From: Rhizocola hellebori | GTDB taxonomy: Bacteria; Actinomycetota; Actinomycetes; Mycobacteriales; Micromonosporaceae | Assembly: GCF_016862955.1 (NCBI RefSeq) | Contig: NZ_BONY01000071.1 | Span: forward strand, 1 to 48,446 | Direction of reading: 5' to 3' | DNA: 48,446 nucleotides | Shown: in pieces, positions 7,850 to 20,313 of the stretch | Layout of the letters: each line of letters begins with the position of its first letter | How positions within the stretch are numbered: the first letter of the stretch is position 1 | Program-made: the position numbers and the translations under genes | The notes under the pieces: model-generated | What the model was told of the DNA's origin: nothing | Seen by the model: only the letters and a program-made list of their open reading frames with translations | Databases searched by the model: none

Positions 7850-10687
7850 TCAACGCAGATGGCGCTGGTGCAGGCGAACGTCTTGCAGGTCGGTGAGGGC
7901 GACCGGCTCGGCCTGGGTCTCGATGGTGGCCAGCCAATCGGCCAGGCTCTGTTCGCGGCGATGGTTGAGCTCGCGGTAGAGGCGCAACGCCGAACGCCAG
8001 TGTTCACGGGCGGTGGGCAGGCTCTTGACCGCGAGGCAGGACGCCAGCACGTCCAGCGCGGTGGCGTGCAGCAGCGGGTCTGAGGTCTGCACCGCGAGCT
8101 CGAGCTGTTGCTCGGCATGGGCGCGGGCCGTGCCGACCTGTGCCTGGCTCAGCGCCACCTCGGAGAGGTTGAGGTGGGCATAGCCGGCCATCAGCGGGTC
8201 ACCGGAGGCGTGCGCCAGCTCCAAGGACTTGGTCAGCGCCGCCTTGGCCTCGCCGAGATCCTGCATGTCGAGCAGGGCGCAGCCCAGCGTGTGATAAGTG
8301 ACCGACGCTAGCGCGGGTTCGTGGCCGTAGCCGGGATCCTGCAAGGCGATGCGCAGATGGGCGACGCCTTCTTCGAGGCGGCCTTCCGCGATGCACACGT
8401 CGGCGAGGTTGACGTGCGCCGCCGCTATCCGGCTGGGCGCGCCGACGGTGGTTCCCAGCTCCAGCGCGCAGGTGAAATGGTGTCGCGCGGAAGCGTTTTC
8501 GCCCATCTGCCGGCAGGCGATCCCGAAGATGTTGTGCGTGATGAGCCGGGCGTTGAGATCCTGCGCCTGTTCGGCGGCGGCCAGAGCGATCTGCAGCGCC
8601 CGCAGCCACTCGGGCCAGTGCCGGCGCAGCAGGAAGAAGGGAAACAGGGTGCAGTTCAGCTGCCACGCCGAGGCGAACCAGCCGTTGGCGAAGGCCAGCT
8701 CGATGGCCCCCAACAGGGACTCGCGTTCCTTGTCGTACCAATCGATTGCGGCCGCACGGTCGGAAAACTCGAGCGTTTCCAGCGGAGGATGGGCCAGCTC
8801 CATCGCAATCTTGGCCCGGACCGGTTGCAGCAGCGGGTAGGCGTGGTGGACGGTTTCCCCGTAGAAGTCGATCATGCGTCGGGTGGCGTCGGACCTTGCC
8901 TGCGCCGAATCTTCGTCCATCGCCCGCGCGCTGCAGTAGCTGCGCAACAGATCGTGCATCGAGTAGCGCTGCGGCTGATCCTCGTTGATCAGATGCATAG
9001 CGCGCAGCTCGCCGATGGACTGTCCGGCTTGGACGAAGGTCTGGCCGGTGAGCGCGGCAGCCGTGGCAAGGCTGAAATCCGCCCCGGGGGCCAGCGTCGC
9101 CAGGCGCAGCATCCTTTGCGCGGCCGGGCTCAGCTCGCGATAGGACACGCCGAAGGCGGCGCTGACCGTGGCGGTTTCGCCGGCGCTCCGGTCCAGCGCG
9201 GCCAGTGGGTCGTCTCCGGCCAGCTCGCTGGTGTAACGCGCGATCGGCAGATGCCGGTGGCACGTCAGGTGCGCGGCCGCCAGCCGAAGCGCGAGGGGCA
9301 GGTACCCACATCGTCTGGAAAGCTCGTCGGTGGCCTCGACGTCGACGGCGAAGGAGCCGTCATGCAGGACGGTGCTCAGCAGTTCCTTGGCGTCATCGGC
9401 GCAGAGCACGCCAAGCTCAAGCAGATGGGCGCCCTCGTGCGCGATCAGCCCGTGCAGGGCGCGCCGGCTGGTCACGGCCACCAGGCAGCTTCGCGCTCCC
9501 GGCAGCAGCGGGCGGACCTGCTCAGCGGAGTGCGCATTGTCAAGCAGCACAAGCATTCGCCGCCCGGCGAGCAGCGACCGGAACAGGGCCGCCGCCTCAT
9601 CGACCTCACGCGGGATCTCGGCGTCGTCGGCGCCCAGCGCGCGCAGGAAACGGGCCAGCGCGTCGAGCGGCTCGATCGGGTTGCTGCCCGGGTCGAAACC
9701 GCGCAGGTTGAGGTAGAGCTGCCCGTCGGGATAGCTGGGCGCGATGCGGTGGGCCCAGTGTGTCGCCAGTGCGGTCTTGCCCACTCCGGCGTTTCCCGCG
9801 ATGAGCAACAGGTTCGGCCCGTCGACCTCGTCGGCCACGGCGGCCAGCCGTTTCAGCTCAACCTCGCGGCCGACGAAGGCGTAGATGTCCTTGGGCAACT
9901 GGGCGGGGACCTGTGTCGAGATTGGATGATCGGGCTCGGGCGCCAGACCCGGGTCGCCGCGCAGGATCCGAGCCTCCAGCTCGGTGAACTCCTGTTGCGG
10001 GTCCAAGCCGTGCTGCTCGATGAGCACCTTGCGCAGGTCCCGGGCCACCGCGAGCGCCTCGGCGCGCCGCCCGCCCCTATACAGGGCCACCATCAGCAGG
10101 CCGCGAAGCCGTTCGCGCAGCGGGTGCTGGGCCACCAGCTCGGTGAGTTCGGCTATCTGCCACAGATGCCGGCCGAGCAGCAGGTCGACCTCGGCCAGTT
10201 GCTCGGCCACGGCGAGGCGAAGCTCCTCCAGCCGCGACTGCGCCGACTCGGTAAACCAGGCCCGCAGATCGGCCAGCGCGGGCCCGCTGAACAGGCTCAG
10301 CGCAGAGCGGAAAAGATCGGACGCCGGTGCCGCCCGCCCGGCCGCCAGCTCGCTCTCGGCCTGCTGCACCCGCTGGGTGAACACCAGCAGGTCAAGGTCG
10401 CCGGGCTCGAGATCGATCTGGTAACCCGCGGTCTGGGTGCGCAGGAGATCTGGATAGCCGGCTTCGGCGAGGTTCCGCCGGATAGCGGCAAGATCGTTCT
10501 TTAGTTGCGATCGCGAGGTGCTGGGCGGGTGTGGCCCCCACAGCGCTTCGGTGAGCCGGGCGACGGTCACCGTCGTGTTGGCCGACAGCAGCAGATACGC
10601 CAACAGGGCGCGGCGGCGCGGGCGTTCCACCCGAAGCCACTGACCTGCGACGTTGATCTGAACTGCGCCAAGCACCCGGAACTTCAC
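7850..10687 (-). CDS. SARP family regulator with NB-ARC and TPR domains (AfsR-like)
   Basis: A 945-residue regulator. I start at GTG 10687 (VKFRVLGAVQI) because GGAGGTG precedes it by 4 nt; the frame is open far upstream but codes for nothing domain-like. Domains in order: OmpR-type winged helix (about 1-95), bacterial transcriptional activation domain (about 100-245), NB-ARC ATPase with Walker A AGNAGVGKT and a VLLDNA Walker B-like segment, then TPR-like helices to the end. This is the AfsR architecture. It probably activates the adjacent type II PKS genes, with the ATPase gating activity. A hairpin at 10884-10912 separates it from the cyclase gene upstream, so it likely has its own promoter. 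Confidence 0.9.
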   Translation of the reverse strand: MKFRVLGAVQINVAGQWLRVERPRRRALLAYLLLSANTTVTVARLTEALWGPHPPSTSRSQLKNDLAAIRRNLAEAGYPDLLRTQTAGYQIDLEPGDLDLLVFTQRVQQAESELAAGRAAPASDLFRSALSLFSGPALADLRAWFTESAQSRLEELRLAVAEQLAEVDLLLGRHLWQIAELTELVAQHPLRERLRGLLMVALYRGGRRAEALAVARDLRKVLIEQHGLDPQQEFTELEARILRGDPGLAPEPDHPISTQVPAQLPKDIYAFVGREVELKRLAAVADEVDGPNLLLIAGNAGVGKTALATHWAHRIAPSYPDGQLYLNLRGFDPGSNPIEPLDALARFLRALGADDAEIPREVDEAAALFRSLLAGRRMLVLLDNAHSAEQVRPLLPGARSCLVAVTSRRALHGLIAHEGAHLLELGVLCADDAKELLSTVLHDGSFAVDVEATDELSRRCGYLPLALRLAAAHLTCHRHLPIARYTSELAGDDPLAALDRSAGETATVSAAFGVSYRELSPAAQRMLRLATLAPGADFSLATAAALTGQTFVQAGQSIGELRAMHLINEDQPQRYSMHDLLRSYCSARAMDEDSAQARSDATRRMIDFYGETVHHAYPLLQPVRAKIAMELAHPPLETLEFSDRAAAIDWYDKERESLLGAIELAFANGWFASAWQLNCTLFPFFLLRRHWPEWLRALQIALAAAEQAQDLNARLITHNIFGIACRQMGENASARHHFTCALELGTTVGAPSRIAAAHVNLADVCIAEGRLEEGVAHLRIALQDPGYGHEPALASVTYHTLGCALLDMQDLGEAKAALTKSLELAHASGDPLMAGYAHLNLSEVALSQAQVGTARAHAEQQLELAVQTSDPLLHATALDVLASCLAVKSLPTAREHWRSALRLYRELNHRREQSLADWLATIETQAEPVALTDLQDVRLHQRHLR

Positions 10688-10883
10688 CGCCACCTCCACG
10701 GTGAAGCATTGTCTGTGCCCAACCATGATCGCCAACGGATACTGCACATGTGCCCATTCGTATGACCTGGCTGCGGCAAGGTTGACGAAGGCGTTCACCT
10801 TTGCGGATCCGACGGTGGGAACGGGGGCCGTCGGCTCGCGGTCCACACCGGACGGTTGGCAATTGTTGTCCGGCCGAGAGCGT

Positions 10884-10912
10884 GGGGGCGGCCGTTCTGC
10901 CCGGCCGCCCCC
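10884..10912 (-). terminator. Terminator after the TcmI-type cyclase gene
   Basis: GGGGGCGGCC and GGCCGCCCCC form a perfect 10-bp stem with a 9-nt loop, 7 bp past the cyclase stop codon. It insulates the SARP gene downstream. Confidence 0.65.
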
Positions 10913-10919
10913 GCTGAGC

Positions 10920-11249
10920 TCACCTTTCGGTGGCGCTCCAGCGGTAGAACTGGTTGGCGACCGCGTCCTGCGGGGTGCGCCAGCGCTGCTCGTCATAGGG
11001 CTTGATGAACGGCTTGAGTTCCTCGCTGATCTGCCGGAAGCCCGGCAGTTTGACGGCCTTGCGCATGGCCACGCCCGGATCCTCGTCGAAGTCGATCACG
11101 TGCAGGTAGATGTCCTGAAGCGAATAGAGCGCACGGTGCCTGACACCCAGATCGCGCGGCAGCGACGTCGCGTCGGAGGCGGCGAAGACGTTCGCCACGG
11201 CGCGTTCGGCGTCGGGCTGAATGCGAGCGACGATGATGGTTCTGTTCAT
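10920..11249 (-). CDS. TcmI family type II polyketide cyclase
   Basis: A 109-residue protein matching the TcmI/WhiE-ORFVII cyclase family, small ferredoxin-like dimers that close later rings of aromatic polyketides. Recognised features are RTIIVARIQPDAERAVANVF at the start, ATSLPRDLGVRHRALYSLQDIYLHVIDF in the middle and FRQISEELKPFIKPYD near the end. AAAGGTG lies 5-6 nt before the ATG. It is separated from the main PKS operon by two genes but belongs with it functionally. It is divergent from the FAD oxidoreductase gene. Confidence 0.92.
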   Translation of the reverse strand: MNRTIIVARIQPDAERAVANVFAASDATSLPRDLGVRHRALYSLQDIYLHVIDFDEDPGVAMRKAVKLPGFRQISEELKPFIKPYDEQRWRTPQDAVANQFYRWSATER

Positions 11250-11383
11250 GGTTCACCTTTCCCCGTAATGGTTTTCCAGCTTCTCCTCGAACCTAGCGGT
11301 CCAGCCCCGGCGTGTCCGTTGACTTAGCGAATCAGCATCACCATGCTGGGAAGGCATTTCTTCCAGACACGGGGGCGATTGGG

Positions 11384-12811
11384 TTGGCGAAGCTCGCAAT
11401 AATCGGCGGCGGGATCGGTGGCCTTGCCACCGCACTGTTCCTGGGCCGCCGAGGTCACTCGGTGACGGTGTTCGAATCCGAGAACCGCTGGCCGACAGGC
11501 AATCTCGATGAAGACTTCTTCAACTGGCCCAGGCCGCGCACGCCACAGGCCACCCAGCCGCACGCGTTCATGGCGCCTGTCCGCAACGTGCTGCGCGCCG
11601 AAGCGCCTGACGTCTACGCGGCGATGCTGCGACTGGGAGCGCGCGAATACCACGAGTTCGACTGGTTCGGCACCCACCCGCCGATCCGCCCGGGTGACGA
11701 GGATCTGGTCACCACCAGGACCCGCCGCGTCCTGCTGGAAACGGCCCTGTACGAGGCGGTTTCCGGGCAGGCGGGGGTGGAGCTGCGCCGCGGCGACACC
11801 GTCGACGGGCTGGAGTTCGACCTGACGGGTGCGATCCCCCGGGTGACCGGGGTGCGCTGCGGCGCCGAGGTCCACGACGCCGACCTGGTGCTCGACATCG
11901 CGGGGCGGCGCTCACCGGTAGGCACCTGGCTCGGTCAGGCCGGATGCCGGCCGCCGGTGGTGGAGAACCACAACATCGGCATCGCCTACTTCTCCCGCTG
12001 GTACAAGCTGAGCCCCGACGCGCCGCGGGTGCCCGGCCGGGTCAGCGACGTCTCGGTCACGCCCTTCGCCATCGGCCTGGTGTTCCCGGGCGACAACGAC
12101 ATCTTCGGGGTCACCCTGGCCATCTCGGTGAACGATCCAACCCGGACGGCGCTGCGCGACACCACAATCTTCGATGCGCTGGCCGCCATCTTCCCCGGGC
12201 CGGGCGCGTGGCTCGGGTTGGGGGCCAAGGGCATCGGCGACGTACACATCATGGCGGGGCTGGACAACCGGTGGACGGCGCTGGTGGACGAGCACGGCCC
12301 GGTGGTGACCGGGCTGCTGGGCGTCGGCGACTCGATCACGCACACCAACCCGACGCTGGGACAGGGCGTGGCGCTGACCCTGCTGGCGGCCCAGCGGGTG
12401 GCCTCGACCGTGGGTGCGATGCAGGACCAGGCGGACTTCGCCGTGGACTACCACGAATGGGCGATGCGGCGTCTCAAGCCGTGGTTCGACCACCAGGTGA
12501 AGGTCGACCGCGGCGACGAGGCGTTCCTGTCCGGCGGCCCGGAAATGCTTGCCGGGCGGGCGTTCGACGCCGCGACGCGAGCCCAGTTCGCCTTGAACCC
12601 CTGCGCGCTCGACGATCCGGTGGTGATGCGGGCCAAGGCCCAGGTACGCCATCTGGTGCTCGCGCCGGAGGTGGCCTTCGGCACCGAGGAGGTTCGCGCC
12701 CACGTGGCCCGCTGGCTCGAGGCGCATCCGAAGTTCCCGTCGATGCCGGACGGGCCCTCCCGCGATGACTGGACAGCCATCACCGGAGAGCCCGCGCAAT
12801 CGGTCAGATAG
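11384..12811 (+). CDS. FAD-dependent oxidoreductase, probable polyketide tailoring enzyme
   Basis: About 475 residues. The protein begins LAKLAIIGGGIGGLATALFLGRRG, a Rossmann dinucleotide fold with the GxGxxG motif. GVGDSITHTNPTLGQGVALTL near residue 325 is the second FAD-binding motif of group A flavin monooxygenases. The start is uncertain: I prefer TTG 11384, with GGGGGCG 6 nt upstream, over an open extension to GTG 11312. It lacks the WxWxIP motif of flavin halogenases. It is the only rightward structural gene in the cluster, and its stop overlaps by 8 bp the stop of the converging hydroxylase gene. A hydroxylation or quinone-forming role is inferred from context. Confidence 0.82.
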   Translation: MAKLAIIGGGIGGLATALFLGRRGHSVTVFESENRWPTGNLDEDFFNWPRPRTPQATQPHAFMAPVRNVLRAEAPDVYAAMLRLGAREYHEFDWFGTHPPIRPGDEDLVTTRTRRVLLETALYEAVSGQAGVELRRGDTVDGLEFDLTGAIPRVTGVRCGAEVHDADLVLDIAGRRSPVGTWLGQAGCRPPVVENHNIGIAYFSRWYKLSPDAPRVPGRVSDVSVTPFAIGLVFPGDNDIFGVTLAISVNDPTRTALRDTTIFDALAAIFPGPGAWLGLGAKGIGDVHIMAGLDNRWTALVDEHGPVVTGLLGVGDSITHTNPTLGQGVALTLLAAQRVASTVGAMQDQADFAVDYHEWAMRRLKPWFDHQVKVDRGDEAFLSGGPEMLAGRAFDAATRAQFALNPCALDDPVVMRAKAQVRHLVLAPEVAFGTEEVRAHVARWLEAHPKFPSMPDGPSRDDWTAITGEPAQSVR

Positions 12812-15239
12812 TGAACAGTTTGAACAGATGTTCGTCGATCGCCGCCGCGGAGACGGGCGCGCACCTGAATCCCACGTGCCCGTCCGGGCGGACGAGATAG
12901 GCGCTCCCCCCGCGAATGCCGTAGGCGGCGCGGAAGGCGTCCGCGGTGTCCCGCAACACGGGCAGGTCGAGTTGCGGTGGCACGGCGGCGTCCGGGTGGG
13001 CGATGACGAAGACGTTGACCAGCCCGGCGCCCTGGCTGCGCACCTTGGCGGCCAGCTTCTCGAACCCGATCACCTCGTGTTCCTTGGTGGAGGTGTCGAC
13101 ATAGGCCAGCAGGGTGTGGGCCGTGCCGCGGGTCAGCTCGAACAGGCGCACCGGGTGGCTCACCCCGAAGCGCCGCAGGTGCTCGGCGTCGGGTGCCCGG
13201 TCGCCCGGTGCGGGTCCGCCGTCGAAGCCGGCTGAGTCTTCGACCACCTCACCGACCAGCGGGCTGCCCGCGTAGGTGAGCGTCATCTGCATGTCGGTGA
13301 GGAACTGAAGCTTCTCGTCCTCCATGTCCATCTCGTCGGTGAAGGCCACCCGTACCGCTCTGTCCACAATGGACTTCCCGGCCGGGCGGCGCTCGGCCTG
13401 ATAGCTGTCCAGCAGATTGGCCGCGGCCGTCCCCTTCACCGCGCTGGCCAGCTTCCAGCCCAGGTTCCACGAGTCCTGGATGCCGGTGTTCATGCCCTGG
13501 CCGCCCGCGGGCGGGTGCAGGTGCGCGGCGTCCCCGGCCAGGAAGACCCGGCCGTCCCGATAGCGGTCGACGATGCCGTGCTTGATCCGGAAGATCGACG
13601 ACCAGCGCAGGTTGCTCGCGGTTGTCCCGGCCGGAGCCAGCTCATCGAGCACGGTCTGGATGTCGGCGAGGGTCGGCGGCGTGTACTCCTGGGAGAAGCC
13701 GGGCGGGATGGGCCCGGTGCCGATCTCGGCCATGAGCCGCGGCGGCGCGAGCGTCGCCACCCGGAAGCGGCCGGGCCCGCGCAGCGGCACACACACCAGC
13801 ATGCCCTTCATCTCCTCGTCCTCGACGTGGATGAAGCGCAGCAGGTGACCCTCGGGCATCGTCCAATCCAGATCGACGTCGCCCAGCATGAACAGCTGCG
13901 GGAACATGCCCATGCCACCTTCGAAGGTGGCGCCGATGGCCTGCCGCACAGTGCTGTGCGCGCCGTCGCAGCCGACCAGATAGCGGGCCCGAAGCTGCGA
14001 GGTCTGCCCGCCGCCGCTGAGCCGGGCGGTGACGCCGGACGAATCCTGGGTGAACCCGAGCAGCTCCACGCCCCGCTCGACCCGGCCGCCGTGCCGCTCG
14101 AAGCAGCCGGTGAGGATCCGCTCGGTGTCGTACTGCGGCAGGCCAAGGTGGGCATAGGGAACCTCGGGCAGGTCCCAGTCGACCTGGTGGGTCTGCCTGC
14201 CGTTGACGAACACGGTCTGGCCGTGCAGCCAGCTGCCGGCGTCCATCGCCTCGCCGACGACGCCGATGTTCTCCCAGATTTCCATGGTGCGGCACTGGAT
14301 GCCGATGGCCTTGTCGGCCTGGCTCGACGGCTCGGCGCGCTTTTCCACCAGCCGGCAGCGCACGCCGCGGCGGGCCAGCTCGATGGCGAGGGTGAGCCCG
14401 GCCGGGCCCGCCCCGACCACGAGCACGTCGGTGTCGAATTCGGCAGCCGAGGCGTCGCTGGATCCGGCGATCGACGTCAGGGGCGGCAGATCTGGCACTT
14501 TGACCTCCAGGGTGGCCCGGGGTTCGGGCATGGCAATCGCGCTCGGCTTCGGGTTCGCGGCCGGCGCCGGTTTGGCGGCCGCCACCGGCTTCGCGGCCGC
14601 CGCCTCGACCTCCGGCAGCATGTCCTCCGGACGGGCGACGATTTCGAATGTGGTGCGTTCAAAGCTTTCCAGCAGGTACGGAAGAAGCGGCGCGGTCTGT
14701 TCCATATGAGCCGGATCATCGGCCCACGCGTTGAAGGCCGCTTCGCTTTCCCACTCGGCGAACAGGTGGTAGTTCTTGGTGCCGACCTCCCGAAGCAGCT
14801 CCTCGCGGGTGTGCCCGGGAGTGCCGCGCATCCGCTCGGCCACCTTGCGGTAGGCGCGTTCGTAGGACTCCTCCTTGCCGTCCGGGACGACCACCTTGAC
14901 CACCACCCGGATCCGGGGCGCCTGAGCGTCGACGACGTGCAGCACCTCCAGCGTGCTGCGGTCGGCCGACTCGCGCAGATCGCGCAGGGCCGAGGTGAGC
15001 CTGTCCCGGGCGGCGCTGCGGCCGAACAGGTCCAGCGCCCCCTGGTCGGTCCACTCGCTGGTGATGATGAAGTCCCGCGTCTGGTCTGTGTCGCGGCTCA
15101 GTTCCTGGCGAAGGTTGCCGGGCACCCGGCTGATCTCCGCGGCCGCTTCGCGCCAGGCGCTTTCGAACTGCGCCTCGCACCCTTCCCGTACCCGCATCCT
15201 CAGGATCGCGCGCACAGGCTTGTCGTTGTTCTCGGTCAC
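12804..15239 (-). CDS. Fusion of two antibiotic biosynthesis monooxygenase (ABM) domains and an FAD aromatic hydroxylase
   Basis: An 811-residue protein. Residues about 8-103 and 108-205 are two ABM-like ferredoxin folds (FIITSEWTD; YHLFAEWESEAAFNAW), small cofactor-free oxygenases that make quinones in aromatic polyketides. An Ala/Pro/Lys linker (about 210-265) leads to a PF01494 flavin hydroxylase with VLVVGAGPAGLTLAIELARRG, the DG motif YLVGCDGAHSTVRQA and the GD motif VFLAGDAAHLHPPAGGQGMN. A thioredoxin-like C-terminal domain ends the protein. The GTG start overlaps the CLF stop (GTGA), so it is translationally coupled and the last gene of the operon. The fusion suggests successive oxidations on one polyketide intermediate; the exact reactions are not known. 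Confidence 0.9.
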   Translation of the reverse strand: MTENNDKPVRAILRMRVREGCEAQFESAWREAAAEISRVPGNLRQELSRDTDQTRDFIITSEWTDQGALDLFGRSAARDRLTSALRDLRESADRSTLEVLHVVDAQAPRIRVVVKVVVPDGKEESYERAYRKVAERMRGTPGHTREELLREVGTKNYHLFAEWESEAAFNAWADDPAHMEQTAPLLPYLLESFERTTFEIVARPEDMLPEVEAAAAKPVAAAKPAPAANPKPSAIAMPEPRATLEVKVPDLPPLTSIAGSSDASAAEFDTDVLVVGAGPAGLTLAIELARRGVRCRLVEKRAEPSSQADKAIGIQCRTMEIWENIGVVGEAMDAGSWLHGQTVFVNGRQTHQVDWDLPEVPYAHLGLPQYDTERILTGCFERHGGRVERGVELLGFTQDSSGVTARLSGGGQTSQLRARYLVGCDGAHSTVRQAIGATFEGGMGMFPQLFMLGDVDLDWTMPEGHLLRFIHVEDEEMKGMLVCVPLRGPGRFRVATLAPPRLMAEIGTGPIPPGFSQEYTPPTLADIQTVLDELAPAGTTASNLRWSSIFRIKHGIVDRYRDGRVFLAGDAAHLHPPAGGQGMNTGIQDSWNLGWKLASAVKGTAAANLLDSYQAERRPAGKSIVDRAVRVAFTDEMDMEDEKLQFLTDMQMTLTYAGSPLVGEVVEDSAGFDGGPAPGDRAPDAEHLRRFGVSHPVRLFELTRGTAHTLLAYVDTSTKEHEVIGFEKLAAKVRSQGAGLVNVFVIAHPDAAVPPQLDLPVLRDTADAFRAAYGIRGGSAYLVRPDGHVGFRCAPVSAAAIDEHLFKLFTI

Positions 15240-16489
15240 CGCTGTCCCTCTCGATAACGCTTAACCACCATGCAACTGTTGAACCCGCCGTGGCCGCGGG
15301 CGATGACGAGCACCACGTCCTTTTCCATTTCCCGCGGCTGCCGGACAAAGTCCAGCCCGTACCACGGCACGGGCTGGGTCAGGTTGCCCACCGCCGGGGC
15401 CACCCCGTCGCGCAAGGCCAGCAGCGCGGTGGCCACGCTGAGCGCGCCGCCTCCCGAACACAGCCGGCCGATGAATCCCTGCGGCGCGCACACCGGTACC
15501 GCGCAGATGCCGAACACGGTGCGGATCGCCTCGGCCTCCTGCGTGTCCAATGCGGGCACTGCCGCCCCGTCCGCGATGACCAGACCCACCTGTTCCGGCC
15601 GGACCTGGGCGTCGGCGAGCGCGCCGCGCATCGCGCGGATGAGCTGCCGGCTGTCCGGCGCCGGATTCTCGTGGTGGAACGCGTCATGCGTGGCCCTGTA
15701 CCCGGCTATCTCGCCGTAGATCTGCTGGGCGCCGCGTTCCAGCGCGGTCTGTTCGTCCTCGACCACCAGCACCGCGCCGCCCTCGGCGGGTGCGTAACCG
15801 TTGGCGTGAACATCGAAGGGCTGGTAGCCCTCACGCGGATCACGGCTGTGCGTGGTGCGGCCGTTGGCGATCTGGCAGGCCAGCGCATAGGGCGACAGCG
15901 GCGCCTCGGTGCCCCCCGCGAGCACCGTCGGCGTGCCCCGCCGGATGACCCGCCGTGCCGCGTGGAGACTGTCCAGCCCGCCCGCTCCCTCGGAGACCAG
16001 CACCGAGGCCGGTCCCTTGGTGCCGTGCAGAATGGAGGTCTGCCCGGCGCTGGCGGCGTAGAACCAGGCGATCGACTGGTAGGCGCTGACCGCCGTGCGT
16101 CCCTTGCTCCACAACGCTTGGATCTCGCGCTGGCCGAATTCGTTGCCGCCCGACCCGGCCGAGAGCACCACCGACGTCTGGTACGGGTCGTATGCCGCCG
16201 GGTCGTACTTGGCGTCATCGAGCGCCAGCTGGGCGGCGGCCAGCGACATCCACGTCCATCGGTCGGTTTGCACCACCAGCCGCGCGTCGACGTGGTCCTC
16301 GACGTTGAATCCGTCCACCTGTCCGGCCAGGACGGTGTCGTACCCGCTGGCGTCGAAGGACTCGATCGGGCGCACCCGCAACTCGCCGGCCAGCGTGCTG
16401 CGCCAGTGTTCCTCTATGCCGATCCCGCTCGGGGCGACCACCCCGATGCCGGTCACCACAGCGGTTTTGGCCATCTCTGCTTTAGACAT
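15236..16489 (-). CDS. Ketosynthase chain-length factor (KS-beta, CLF)
   Basis: A 417-residue partner of KS-alpha that sets polyketide chain length. The start [20 protein letters not shown] at 16489 shares one base with the KS-alpha stop (TGATG). The family signature is clear: the segment aligned with the KS active site reads VLVSEGAGGLDS, so no Cys is present. The position usually held by Gln in CLFs appears to be Gly168. The C-terminal RGHGGFNSCMVVKRY is also typical. KS-alpha and CLF genes are always adjacent in type II PKS clusters, as here. Confidence 0.93.
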   Translation of the reverse strand: MSKAEMAKTAVVTGIGVVAPSGIGIEEHWRSTLAGELRVRPIESFDASGYDTVLAGQVDGFNVEDHVDARLVVQTDRWTWMSLAAAQLALDDAKYDPAAYDPYQTSVVLSAGSGGNEFGQREIQALWSKGRTAVSAYQSIAWFYAASAGQTSILHGTKGPASVLVSEGAGGLDSLHAARRVIRRGTPTVLAGGTEAPLSPYALACQIANGRTTHSRDPREGYQPFDVHANGYAPAEGGAVLVVEDEQTALERGAQQIYGEIAGYRATHDAFHHENPAPDSRQLIRAMRGALADAQVRPEQVGLVIADGAAVPALDTQEAEAIRTVFGICAVPVCAPQGFIGRLCSGGGALSVATALLALRDGVAPAVGNLTQPVPWYGLDFVRQPREMEKDVVLVIARGHGGFNSCMVVKRYREGQR

Positions 16490-17768
16490 CACAGTCCCCA
16501 TCCCGGCTTGGTGAGCAGGATCGCGGACTGGAACCCGCCGAACCCGCTGCCGACTGAGAGCGCTACGTCGACGCGGTGCTCGCGGGCCTGCCGCGGCACG
16601 TAATCGAGGTCGCACTCCGGATCGCTGTGCTCATAGTTGGCCGTGGGTGGCACCACCCCGTGCCGGATCGACTGCACGCACGCCGCCACCTCGATGGCGC
16701 CGATCGCGCCGAGCGAGTGGCCGACCATCGACTTGATGGAGCTCACCGGAACGCGGTAGGCGTGGTTGCCGAGGCTGCGTTTGAAGGCGGCCGTCTCGTG
16801 CCGGTCGTTCTGGATCGTGCCGGAGCCGTGCGCGTTGACGTAGCCGATCTGTGTGGGATCGATTCGCGCCTCGGCCAGCGCCGCGTTGATGGCCTCGGCC
16901 ATCTCCACGCCGTCGGGCCGCAGCCCGGTCATGTGATAGGCGTTGCAGCGGTTGGCAAAGCCCCGGATCTCGCACAGCACCTCGGCCCCGCGACGCCGGG
17001 CATGTTCGGCTTCCTCCAGGATGAGCACCGCCGCCCCTTCCCCCATGACGAACCCGTCGCGGGTGGCGTCGAAGGGCCGCGAGGCGTGCCCGGCATCATC
17101 GTTGCGGGCCGAGGTGGCCCGGATCGCGTCGAAACACGCCATGGAGATCGGCGAGATCGGCGCGTCGGTCGCCCCGGCGATCACCACGTCGGCGTCGCCG
17201 TCCACGATGAGCTGATGGCCGTAGCCGACCGCGTCCAGCCCGGACGTGCAGCCGGTGGAGACCACCGCAGCCGGCCCGTGCGCACGGTAGCGGCAGGCCA
17301 CCTCGGTGGCCAGAGCGCTGGGAACCAGTGCCTGGTAGAGGAACGAGCTGCCGTAGCGCTGATCCACCAGCCAGTTCCGGCCGTGATCGCTGACGACGGC
17401 GTACTCGTCCTCCAGCCGCGTGGTGGCGCCCACCGCGCTGCCCATGCTCACCGCGACCGCGTCGTGGTCGACACCGTGCCCGGAGACGAAATCCAGCCCG
17501 CTCTGGGCGACCGCCTCGTCCGCCGCGGCGAGCGCGAACTGAACGAAGCGGTCGTTGCGGTAGATCTCCTGCGGGGTAAGGCCCGCGGCCTTCGGGTCGA
17601 AGTCGCACTCGGCGGCGATCTGCGAGCGGAAGTCGGCTGGATCGAAGAACGTTATTCTGCGGGTCGCCGTCTGCCCGGCCGTCAACAGCTTCCAGAAGGC
17701 TTCGCGGTTGGTGCCGCCGGGAGCGACCACGCCGACGCCGGTGACCACGGTGCGGCGGGCGCCGCCGG

Positions 17769-17772
<4 letters not shown>
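16489..17772 (-). CDS. Type II PKS ketosynthase alpha (KS-alpha)
   Basis: A 427-residue beta-ketoacyl synthase that extends the poly-beta-ketone with malonyl-ACP. The catalytic triad is intact: Cys175 in [13 protein letters not shown], His315 in [12 protein letters not shown] and His352 in [13 protein letters not shown]. The length and N-terminus ([15 protein letters not shown]) match KS-alpha. Its ATG overlaps the stop of the upstream cupin gene (ATGA), and its own stop overlaps the CLF start, giving coupled translation. With CLF and ACP it forms the minimal PKS. Confidence 0.96.
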
Positions 17773-20301
<2,529 letters not shown>

Positions 20302-20313
20302 GGCTGCCCCCCG

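Noticed and set aside
8321-10504. Long plus-strand open frame opposite the AfsR-like gene
   Set aside because: It mirrors the GC bias of the real gene on the other strand and shows no domain.
11384-12811. Flavin-dependent halogenase
   Set aside because: The FAD motif is present, but the WxWxIP halogenase motif is absent.
13515-15257. Long plus-strand open frame opposite the ABM-hydroxylase gene
   Set aside because: It is antisense shadow coding with no recognisable motif.
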